This document shows, piece by piece, positions 23,553-30,121 of a DNA stretch of 36,388 nt. The notes under the pieces are model-generated. The model was not told where the DNA came from and made no database searches. It worked only from the letters and a program-made list of their open reading frames with translations. Both the position numbers and the translations under genes were made by a program. The DNA lies in the NCBI GenBank assembly GCA_902799955.1, contig CADCCQ010000070.1:15279-51666 (forward strand), in the 5' to 3' direction. How positions within the stretch are numbered: position 1 is the stretch's first letter; every line of letters begins with the position of its first letter. The DNA is from an uncultured bacterium. GTDB taxonomy: Bacteria > Verrucomicrobiota > Kiritimatiellia > RFP12 > UBA1067.

Positions 23553-25016
23553 TTATTCCACCACCTGGATGTAGTCGAGGTTCATGTCTTCCGTGCCGGT
23601 CATGAAGCAGCCCCTGTCCTTCGCGAAGAGGATGTGCTCGAGGATGTCCGGCGTGATGCGCTCGCCGGGGGCGACGATCGGAATGCCGGGCGGGTAGCTC
23701 ATCACGAACTCGCCCGCAACGAGCCCGATGGACTCCTTCATCGGGACGCGCCGCTTCCTGGCGTAGAACGCGTCCTGGGGCGCCATCGCTATGGACGGGT
23801 CGATGTATTCGTGGTCGAAGAGCCCGGCTGCGCTGCGCTCGTGCAGGCGCTTTATCTCGGCGAGCGCGGAGATGAGGCGCTCGACGTCCATCATGCGGTC
23901 GCCGGCGGAGAGGATTGCGAGGAGGTTGCCGATGTCGCCGAACTCGATCTGGATTCCGTAGTCGTCGCGGAGGTGGTCGTAGACCTCGATGCCCGCGAGG
24001 CCGATGTCGCGCGTGTGCACGGAGAGCTTCGTGCGGTCGAACGCGAATGCCGCGTCGCCGTCGACCAGCTCCGGCCCGAACGCGTAGTACCCGCCCAGGG
24101 CGTTGATCTCCTCTCGGGCGTAGTCGGCGAACTCCATCGTCTTCTGGTACATGGCGCGGCCCTTGAAGAAGAGCTTGCGGCGGGCGATGTCCAGGGACGA
24201 GAGGAGGAGGTACGAGGCCGAAGTGGACTGCGTGAGCGTGATGATCTGGCGCACGTAGTCGGGGTTCATGGAGTCCTTGCAGAGGAGAATCGAGCTTTGC
24301 GTCAGGCTGCCGCCCGTCTTGTGGAGCGAGGCGGCGGCCATGTCGCAGCCCGCGGACATCGCGGAGACCGGGAGTTCCTCGTGGAAGTAGAAGTGGGTGC
24401 CGTGCGCCTCGTCAGCAAGTACGAGCATCCCGGCCTTGTGGGCGATCCTGGCGATCTCCGCTAGGTCGGAGCATATCCCGTAGTACGTGGGGTTGTTGAC
24501 GAGGATCGCCTTTGCGTCGGGATGCTCCGCTATCGCCTTATTCACGTCGGCCACGCGCATCCCGAGAGGGATGCCCAGGCGCCTGTCGCGGCCCGGGTTG
24601 ACGTAGACCGGCACCGCGCCGTTCACGACGAGCGCGTTGATGGCGCTGCGGTGGACGTTGCGCGGGAGGATTATCTTCTCGCCGCGCCCGCAGGTAGCCC
24701 ATATCATCGTCTGCACGGCGGAGGTGGTGCCGTTCACCATGAAGAACGCGCTGTCGGCCCCGAACGCCTCCGCGGCGAGGGCCTGGGCGTCCTTGATCAC
24801 GGAGACCGGGTGGCCCAGGTTGTCAAGGGGCTTCATGGAGTTGACGTCCAGCTCCATGCAGAGCCGTCCGAAGTACTCGGAAAGCTCCGGGTTCATGCGC
24901 CCGCCCTTGTGGCCGGGCACGTCGAAGTGCGCAAGGCGGTTTATCCGCTGCGCGTTCAGCGCCTCCGCCAGCGGGGCGGCGGACTGCTCAAGGCGGCGCG
25001 TTTCCCTGCATCCCAT
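23553..25016 (-). CDS. Orn/Lys/Arg decarboxylase, PLP fold type I (short form)
   Basis: 487 residues. PLP is held by the Lys in AASLHKTGGSLTQSS, with upstream DEAHGTHFYF (Asp contacting the pyridine N) and NPTYYGICSD. The N-terminus RLAHFDVPGHKGGRMNPEL and the C-terminus EFVMSYPPGIPIVAPGERIT are typical of the short Orn/Lys/Arg decarboxylases of Gram-positives, cyanobacteria and PVC bacteria, without the wing domain of E. coli AdiA/CadA. Which amino acid is used cannot be decided by eye. Adjacency to speE (1 nt apart) favours arginine to agmatine or ornithine to putrescine for polyamine synthesis. It starts 7 nt after the stop of the phosphodiesterase gene. Confidence 0.9.
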   Translation of the reverse strand: MGCRETRRLEQSAAPLAEALNAQRINRLAHFDVPGHKGGRMNPELSEYFGRLCMELDVNSMKPLDNLGHPVSVIKDAQALAAEAFGADSAFFMVNGTTSAVQTMIWATCGRGEKIILPRNVHRSAINALVVNGAVPVYVNPGRDRRLGIPLGMRVADVNKAIAEHPDAKAILVNNPTYYGICSDLAEIARIAHKAGMLVLADEAHGTHFYFHEELPVSAMSAGCDMAAASLHKTGGSLTQSSILLCKDSMNPDYVRQIITLTQSTSASYLLLSSLDIARRKLFFKGRAMYQKTMEFADYAREEINALGGYYAFGPELVDGDAAFAFDRTKLSVHTRDIGLAGIEVYDHLRDDYGIQIEFGDIGNLLAILSAGDRMMDVERLISALAEIKRLHERSAAGLFDHEYIDPSIAMAPQDAFYARKRRVPMKESIGLVAGEFVMSYPPGIPIVAPGERITPDILEHILFAKDRGCFMTGTEDMNLDYIQVVE

Positions 25017-25023
25017 TGGTTGG

Positions 25024-25875
25024 TCACTTCCCGGCGCGGTCGCCGTCGTACAGCTTCTTGGCGCAGTTGGTGGTCACGGTGTCGACTCCGCAGCGGAATG
25101 CCTCCTGCGCGTCCGCGAGCTTGTCGACGGTCCACACGTGGAACTCGTATCCGGCATCGTGGATCGCCTTGACCATATCCTTCGTGACGACGCCGCGCTT
25201 GTAGTGGCAGTCCACGCCGTTGGCACCCGTGTACTTTATCCCCTCGAGGATGTACTCTGCGGTCACGGGCTCCTTCGCGCCCTTGGGTCCGACACTCGAC
25301 GAGGTCAGCCAGTAGACCTTGTATTCCGGCATGAGCTCCTTGAGCTTCTTGCACGTCTCCCTGTTGAACGCGATGAAGAGGGCGTTCTTGGGCGTCGCCT
25401 TCTTTTGCTTTGCGAAGACCTCCTTGATGTACGGGACGATCTCCGGGCCGGGCTTCACCTCGACGAAGATCCAGCGCCCGTCGACCGCGAGCTCGAGCAC
25501 CTCATCGAGAAGGGCGGGGCGAGTGCCGACGAACTTCGATCCCTTCCACTTGCCCCAGCCGCCGACGTCGGCCTTGGAGATTTCCGTCTCCCAGTTCGCC
25601 TCCGCGCACTTCTTTTTGCAGGCGCCGGCTGTCGTGCGCGTGAGATCCCTGTCGTGGAACGTGAACACGCGCTTGTCGGCGGAGAGGTATATGTCGCACT
25701 CGAACCCGAAGCCGCGCTTGACCGCCGTCTTGTACGCGGGCAGCGTGTTCTCAGGCGCGTCCACGGACTCGCCTCTGTGCGAGATCAGCGTGTGCTTGTC
25801 GATCTTCGCGCCGTTGGCGCACAGCGCAATCCCCGCGACCGCCGCCGCGCAGGCGGCGAACTTCATTGTGTTCAT
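25024..25875 (-). CDS. Exported glycerophosphodiester phosphodiesterase
   Basis: 283 residues from ATG 25875, chosen because AAGGAG lies 8 nt upstream and the N-terminus MNTMKFAACAAAVAGIALCANGA is then a clean signal peptide; the in-frame ATG at 25944 has no RBS and would bury it. Catalytic motifs are LISHRGESVDAPENTLPAY (His, Arg, Glu), ECDIYLSADKRVFTFHDRDL (Glu/Asp metal ligands, second His) and VEVKPG. Family members hydrolyse deacylated phospholipids to glycerol-3-phosphate and an alcohol. A signal peptide implies periplasmic action. It is first in an operon with the decarboxylase and speE, a link whose logic (phospholipid head groups or amines) is not obvious. Confidence 0.92.
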   Translation of the reverse strand: MNTMKFAACAAAVAGIALCANGAKIDKHTLISHRGESVDAPENTLPAYKTAVKRGFGFECDIYLSADKRVFTFHDRDLTRTTAGACKKKCAEANWETEISKADVGGWGKWKGSKFVGTRPALLDEVLELAVDGRWIFVEVKPGPEIVPYIKEVFAKQKKATPKNALFIAFNRETCKKLKELMPEYKVYWLTSSSVGPKGAKEPVTAEYILEGIKYTGANGVDCHYKRGVVTKDMVKAIHDAGYEFHVWTVDKLADAQEAFRCGVDTVTTNCAKKLYDGDRAGK

Positions 25876-25900
25876 CGTTTTCACTCCTTGTTTTCTTTTC

Positions 25901-25930
25901 GGGCGCCCTTGTTTTTCGTTTGGGGCGCCC
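25901..25930 (-). promoter_or_regulatory. Leader hairpin of the phosphodiesterase-polyamine operon
   Basis: Two copies of the self-complementary octamer GGGCGCCC (25901-25908, 25923-25930) can pair as an 8-bp stem with a 14-nt loop. This lies between the predicted transcription start (~25949) and the RBS. It has no U-tract, so it is not a simple terminator. Confidence 0.4.
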
Positions 25931-25955
25931 AAGCCCATGATCATGCTTGACTGTT

Positions 25956-25964
25956 ATTATATCA
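25956..25964 (-). promoter_or_regulatory. Extended -10 promoter of the GDPD-decarboxylase-speE operon
   Basis: Minus-strand TGATATAAT, with a predicted start near 25949 and a leader of about 74 nt. No clear -35. It is divergent from the promoter at 26000-26029. Confidence 0.65.
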
Positions 25965-25999
25965 CAAATGACCGATTGCGGATTTCACTTTTTTCATTC

Positions 26000-26029
26000 T
26001 TGCCGCCAAAGGAGATGATGTGGTATAAT
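26000..26029 (+). promoter_or_regulatory. Promoter of the CTAG array / four-helix-bundle gene
   Basis: TTGCCG (26000-26005), 18 nt, then TGG-TATAAT (26021-26029). The stretch TGTGGTATAATGAAGA is shared base for base with the promoter at 35846-35861. The predicted start (~26036) falls at the edge of the 8-bp repeat array, so the array would form the 5' leader. Confidence 0.65.
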
Positions 26030-26032
26030 GAA

Positions 26033-26176
26033 GAACTAAGAATCTAGAAGTCTAGAATTCCAGGAAACTAGAAGTCTAGGAATCTAGGAAACTAGAAGTC
26101 TAGGAATCTAGGAATCTAGAATTCTAGAAACCTAGAATACTAGAAGTCTAGTGGTCTAGAAATCTAGAAAACTGAA
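26033..26176 (+). repeat. CTAG array 1: 8-bp tandem repeat upstream of the four-helix-bundle gene
   Basis: About 18 units of consensus A-R-N-C-T-A-G-R in strict 8-bp register. Fifteen exact CTAG cores lie at 26044, 26052, 26068 and every 8 bp to 26164, with the 26060 slot mutated to CCAG. Only the three bases before CTAG and the one after it vary (AAT, AGT, AAA, ATT, AAC, ATA, GGT). It ends 15 bp before the ATG at 26192. There are no unique spacers, so it is not a CRISPR array. Confidence 0.95.
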
Positions 26177-26191
26177 AGCAAAAGGTAAACA

Positions 26192-26830
26192 ATGTCGATA
26201 CTGAAAAACCAGACAAAGTGGGAAGACCTCTACTACTACCGCAAGACAGTCGTTCTATACCAGATGACGATTGTCTTCTGCCGGAGGTTTCTGCCGAAAC
26301 ATGGCGACCGCACGGTCGATCAGATGGTGCAGGCCGCGAGGAGCGGCAAGCAGAACATCGTCGAGGGTCTTGCTGACGGCGTGACATCGACGGAAATGGA
26401 ACTCAAGCTTCTCAACGTTGCCCGAGCCAGCATCAAGGAACTGAAAGAGGACTATCTCGACTACCTGACGGCGCATGGTCTTGTCCGCTGGAAGGTGGGG
26501 CATCCCCGTTTTGGCGCGCTCCTTGCCTTTTGCCGCGCGCACAACGACCTTGCGGACTATGAACCGCATCTTGGGAAGTGGCGCGACGAGGAAATGGCGA
26601 ACTGTGCCGTCACGCTATGCCACATGGTGGACAAGATGCTTGTTACGACTCTTGAAAAGAAACAGAAAGACTTCGCTGAGAATGGCGGGATTCGCGAGCG
26701 CATGACTGCAACACGCCTTGGCCGCCGCCAGACGCAGAATGCCGAGATAGCGGCGCTCAAAGCCGAGGTGACGCGGCTGAAAGCCGAAAACGCCACTCTC
26801 AAGGAGAAATTGAAGAACCTAGAAGTCTAG
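26192..26830 (+). CDS. Four-helix-bundle protein (S23/IVS and Avd-like fold) with C-terminal coiled coil
   Basis: 212 residues. Helical throughout: DLYYYRKTVVLYQMTIVFCR, then DQMVQAARSGKQNIVEG (residues ~43-59), the hallmark of the four-helix-bundle family of 23S rRNA intervening-sequence proteins and of Avd from diversity-generating retroelements. LKLLNVARASIKELKEDYLD follows. The part after ~residue 115 resembles the 'four helix bundle suffix' type. Residues ~182-212 are a leucine-zipper-like coil (AEIAALKAEVTRLKAENATL). AAAGG lies 7-8 nt before the ATG. The last codons and stop (aac cta gaa gtc TAG) are made of array repeat units. Function unknown; relatives bind RNA or nucleic-acid enzymes. 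The base composition is less GC-rich than its neighbours. Confidence 0.82.
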   Translation: MSILKNQTKWEDLYYYRKTVVLYQMTIVFCRRFLPKHGDRTVDQMVQAARSGKQNIVEGLADGVTSTEMELKLLNVARASIKELKEDYLDYLTAHGLVRWKVGHPRFGALLAFCRAHNDLADYEPHLGKWRDEEMANCAVTLCHMVDKMLVTTLEKKQKDFAENGGIRERMTATRLGRRQTQNAEIAALKAEVTRLKAENATLKEKLKNLEV

Positions 26831-27132
26831 GAATCTAGAAACCAATCAACTAAGAAACCAATCAGCTAAGAAACCTAGCAACTAAGAAACCTAGCAGCTA
26901 AAAAATCGCAACCAAATTTCTAGAAACCTAGAAGCCTAGAAACCTAGAAATCTAGAAGTCTAGGAATCTAGAAACCAAGAAATCTAGGAATCCAGAAACC
27001 AATCAACTAAGAAACCAATCAGCTAAAGAACCTGGCAACCCAATTCCTAGAAACCTAGAATCCTAGAAGTCTAGAAGCATAGAAACCCCCAAACCCTAGA
27101 AACCTAGAATCCTAGGAATCTAGAAAACTAGT
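26816..27132 (+). repeat. CTAG array 2: degenerate 8-bp repeat downstream of the four-helix-bundle gene
   Basis: About 317 bp of the same A-R-N-CTAG-R unit with 22 exact CTAG cores (26819, 26827, 26835, 26875, 26891, 26920-26984, 27047-27071, 27096-27128). Between them are decayed units (CTAAG, CCAATC, CCAAG) and a few register slips. It begins inside the last codons of the gene and ends at the RBS (AAGGAG 27133-27138) of the next gene. It accounts for essentially all of this intergenic region. Confidence 0.93.
26832..26869 (+). repeat. 38-bp higher-order repeat in array 2, copy 1 (copy 2 at 26989-27026)
   Basis: The two 38-bp stretches differ at one position (T/C at 26836/26993) and are 157 bp apart. 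Each holds one CTAG or CCAG unit followed by the CCAATC/CTAAG variant units. Hence part of the array grew by copying a block rather than single 8-bp units. Confidence 0.85.
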
Positions 27133-27144
27133 AAGGAGCTGACA

Positions 27145-28230
27145 ATGAAAAACGAAAGTGCAGATTCGGCGATGATGCCAAATACCGACAGGCGAGGGTT
27201 CTTCGCCGCCATGTTTGCCGCAGGCGCGGCAGGTGCGCTGCGCGGCGCGGCGCCGGGCGCGTCGGAGACTGCGCACCGGAGCTTGAAGCCACTGAAGGTA
27301 TGCGTGTTCTCCGACCTCCACTACCATCCCGGCAGGTGGACGAACACCGAGGACATGTCGTTCATGGAGAGGATACTCGCTCGCGCCGAACGCGAACGCT
27401 GCGACATGATGATCCACTGCGGCGACCTCCTGCACGGGGTCCGCAGCCCGGAGCAGAAGGCGCTCGTCAGGCTCTATAACGACTTCAAGATCCCCGGCTA
27501 CCACATCCTCGGCAACCACGACCAGGACGGCAACCCGTACAGGGAGACGTGCGACGCCTACCGCATGAGCGACGGTCACTACTCCTTCGACAAGGGCGGA
27601 TTCCGATTCGTGGTGGCCGATCCGAACTACTTCTGCAACGAGCCAGGCAAGTTCATCCACCACGAAAAAGGGAACTACTTCCGACGCGCCAAGGGCTCGA
27701 CCATCAACTGGATCCCGCCGGAGCAGCTTGAGTGGCTGCGCTCCGTCATAGTCGGCTCGCCGCTCCCGTGCATAGTTCTCTCGCACCAGAGCTTCGAGCG
27801 CGGACACGGCGCGCCGGTCATGAACAGCAGGGATGTGCGCGCCATCTTCAACGAGGCGAACGCGAAGCGCCCCGGCACCGTGAGGCTCGTCATGAACGGA
27901 CACCTCCACGTCGACCATCTCCGCCTCCTGGACGGCATCGTCTACTGGGACGTCAACAGCGCGAACTACCAGTACTACGGAAGGAAACACGACAAGTACC
28001 CCGCGGAGTACATGGCAACGCACCGCGGCGCCGGGAACAACATCGGATGGAAGGACCCGCTTTCCGCCGTCCTCACGATGTGGCCTGACGGCCGCGTCAG
28101 GATCGACGGCTCCAAGTCGGAATGGCTCTTCGGCGTGTCGCCGACCGACGCCGGCTACCCGCCGTGCGACGAGGACGGGCGCGAGACGCATCCCATGATA
28201 CAGTCCGTAGACCTGACTCTGAACTTCTGA
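27145..28230 (+). CDS. Tat-exported calcineurin-like metallophosphoesterase
   Basis: 361 residues with AAGGAG 6 nt before the ATG. A twin-arginine signal (TDRRGFFAAMFAAGAAGALRG) precedes the catalytic domain. The five metallophosphoesterase motifs are all present: FSDLHYH (Asp, His), HCGDLLHG (Asp), LGNHDQDGN (Asn, His), VLSHQS (His) and MNGHLHVDH (His-x-His), so a dinuclear metal site is expected. The substrate is unknown; exported members include phosphodiesterases and acid phosphatases. The gene is separated from the four-helix-bundle gene by CTAG array 2 and may share its transcript, as no promoter is recognised in the array. Its stop lies 4 bp from that of the convergent parE gene. Confidence 0.9.
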   Translation: MKNESADSAMMPNTDRRGFFAAMFAAGAAGALRGAAPGASETAHRSLKPLKVCVFSDLHYHPGRWTNTEDMSFMERILARAERERCDMMIHCGDLLHGVRSPEQKALVRLYNDFKIPGYHILGNHDQDGNPYRETCDAYRMSDGHYSFDKGGFRFVVADPNYFCNEPGKFIHHEKGNYFRRAKGSTINWIPPEQLEWLRSVIVGSPLPCIVLSHQSFERGHGAPVMNSRDVRAIFNEANAKRPGTVRLVMNGHLHVDHLRLLDGIVYWDVNSANYQYYGRKHDKYPAEYMATHRGAGNNIGWKDPLSAVLTMWPDGRVRIDGSKSEWLFGVSPTDAGYPPCDEDGRETHPMIQSVDLTLNF

Positions 28231-28240
28231 GGCCTCAGAA
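28225..28240. other. Perfect 16-bp palindrome holding two convergent stop codons
   Basis: TTCTGAGGCCTCAGAA is self-complementary. The TGA of the phosphoesterase gene (28228-28230, +) and the TGA of parE (28237-28235, -) are its mirror images. There is no loop or T-run, so use as a bidirectional terminator is uncertain. Confidence 0.6.
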
Positions 28241-30082
28241 TTCGCTCGAGTCGCAGACGAGCGAGTCCATGATGTAGTCCTTGCGCTCGGGCGTGTTTGC
28301 CCCCATGTAGAACTTTATCGTCTTCTCAACGTCCGTGTCGTCCGAGCACGTCACGGGCGTCAGGCGCATTTCAGGCCCGATGAAGTCCTTGAACTCCTTC
28401 GCGTTCAGCTCGCCGAGGCCCTTGAAGCGCGTGATCTCGCATCCCTTGCCGCACTTCTTTATCGCGGCCTCGCGCTCCGCGTCGGAGAAGCAGTAGTGCT
28501 GCTCCTTCTTGTTGCGGACGCGGAAGAGCGGCGTCTCGAGGATGTACACGCGCCCGTCCGTTATGAGCTGGCGGTAGAACCGCATGAAGAACGTCGTGAG
28601 CAGCATCCTGATGTGGAGCCCGTCCACGTCGGCGTCCGTCGCGAAGATGATCTTCCCGTAGCGGAGGTGCTCGAGCGTCTCCTCGATGTCGAGCGTCTTG
28701 ATCAAGTTGAAGAACTCCTCGTTCTTGTAGAGGACGTCCTTCGCCATCCCGCAGGTGTTGAGGCACTTTCCGCGCAGGAAGAACACGGCCTGTTTCATGG
28801 CGTCGCGCGCGTTGCCGAGCGTGCCGCCCGCCGACTTGCCCTCGGTGAGGAATATCATCGTGTCCTCGCCTTCGGCCTTGCCGGTCTTCTTGTCCACCTT
28901 GTCGAGCTTCAGGTGGTTCTTGCAGTCCTTCAGCTGCGGGACCCTGACGGACACCGCCTGCGTGCGCTCCCTCGCCTGCTTCTTGATGGTGTTCAGCTGC
29001 GAGCGGATCTTGCCGGTCTCCTCGATCTTCGCGATCAGCTTGTCCGTCTCGGATGGGGAGCGGTGCAGTTCGGCCTCGATGGCCTTCTTCATCTCGGCAA
29101 CGAGATCGGCCCGGATGTCGTTCATCACGAACTTGATCTTAGTCTGCCCTTCGAAGACGGGGTTCATGATCCTGAGCGACACGGCGCCGATGAGCCCGTC
29201 GCGGATGTCGTCGCCGTCGAACTTCTTCTTTGAGTCGTAGTCGTTGAGGGCCTTGGTGAGCGCCTCCTTGAATGCGGTGAGGTGCGTGCCTCCGTCGGTC
29301 GTGTACTGTCCGTTGACGAACGAGTGGTACTCCTCGCCGAACCTGTTGGTATGGGTGAAGATTATCTCGAGGTTCTTCGTCTTGACGTGGAAGGGGGCGT
29401 AGAGCTTCTCGAACTGCGCCTCGTCCGCTATCAGGTCCGCAAGGCCGCGCTCGGAGCAGATTGGCTGCCCGTTTAGGTTTATCGTGAGCCCCGCGTTGAC
29501 GTAGCAGTACATCCTCATTCGCCTGAGGACGTGCTCCTCGCGGACCTTGAAGTTCTTGAGGACCTTGACGTCCGGCTTGTAGCGGATGTACGTACCGTTC
29601 GGCTCGCGGGTCTTGCACGTGCCGCGCTTCCTTGACTGGAGGCGGCCCTCCTTGAAGTACGCCTCGGAGAACTCGCCGTCGCGGAAGCTCCGCACCTCGA
29701 AGAACTCGGAGAGGGCGTTGACCGCCTTGGTGCCCACGCCGTTCATGCCGGCGGAGAACTGGAAGTTGTCCGAGTCGAACTTGCCGCCGGTGTTCATCTG
29801 CGAGACGCAGTCCACGACCTTCTCCAGCGGAATGCCGCGCCCGTAGTCCCTGACGGCCGTCTCCCCCGTGTCGTAGTTGACGGTGACGTCGATCTTCCTG
29901 CCGCAGCCCATGACGAACTCGTCGACCGAGTTGTCGATGACCTCCTTCATCAGGATGTAGATGCAGTCGTGGTACATCGCGCCAGTGCCTGGCTCTCCCA
30001 CGTACATCCCGGGGCGCATCCTGATGTGCGTCACCGGGTCCAGTGTCTTGATGCTGTCGTCGTCGTATTTGTTCTTCGCCAT
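28235..30082 (-). CDS. parE: DNA topoisomerase IV subunit B (ParE; GyrB/ParE family)
   Basis: 615 residues, the ParE rather than GyrB length. N-terminal GHKL ATPase: HIRMRPGMYVG, EVIDNSVDEF (Mg-binding Asn), VRDYGRGIP and AGMNGVGTKAVNALS. Transducer region ~220-390. TOPRIM: FLTEGKSAGG (catalytic Glu, ~residue 412) and FATDADVDGLHIR (~481, metal-binding Asp pair). The C-terminus has KGLGELNAKEFKDF. Topo IV decatenates daughter chromosomes with ATP. EGKSAGG with RGKCLNTCGMAKDVLYKNEE resembles the Bacteroidetes-type ParE. The partner parC is not adjacent in this window. It sits 39 bp behind the ThuA gene, apparently last in that operon, which is an odd place for an essential gene. Confidence 0.93.
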   Translation of the reverse strand: MAKNKYDDDSIKTLDPVTHIRMRPGMYVGEPGTGAMYHDCIYILMKEVIDNSVDEFVMGCGRKIDVTVNYDTGETAVRDYGRGIPLEKVVDCVSQMNTGGKFDSDNFQFSAGMNGVGTKAVNALSEFFEVRSFRDGEFSEAYFKEGRLQSRKRGTCKTREPNGTYIRYKPDVKVLKNFKVREEHVLRRMRMYCYVNAGLTINLNGQPICSERGLADLIADEAQFEKLYAPFHVKTKNLEIIFTHTNRFGEEYHSFVNGQYTTDGGTHLTAFKEALTKALNDYDSKKKFDGDDIRDGLIGAVSLRIMNPVFEGQTKIKFVMNDIRADLVAEMKKAIEAELHRSPSETDKLIAKIEETGKIRSQLNTIKKQARERTQAVSVRVPQLKDCKNHLKLDKVDKKTGKAEGEDTMIFLTEGKSAGGTLGNARDAMKQAVFFLRGKCLNTCGMAKDVLYKNEEFFNLIKTLDIEETLEHLRYGKIIFATDADVDGLHIRMLLTTFFMRFYRQLITDGRVYILETPLFRVRNKKEQHYCFSDAEREAAIKKCGKGCEITRFKGLGELNAKEFKDFIGPEMRLTPVTCSDDTDVEKTIKFYMGANTPERKDYIMDSLVCDSSEF

Positions 30083-30121
30083 GGTCGCGGCAGTGCCTCG
30101 AAAGTCGGTTCGGTCAGGTTG

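Noticed and set aside
26192..26830. Diversity-generating retroelement accessory protein (Avd) with template and variable repeats
   Set aside because: The fold is related, but no reverse transcriptase and no adenine-variable repeat pair is visible in the window.
26192..26830. Ribosomal protein S23
   Set aside because: A historical misnomer for this fold. The protein is far longer, has a coiled-coil tail and is not inside an rRNA gene here.
26033..27132. CRISPR array
   Set aside because: Units are contiguous 8-mers with no spacers, and no cas genes are present.
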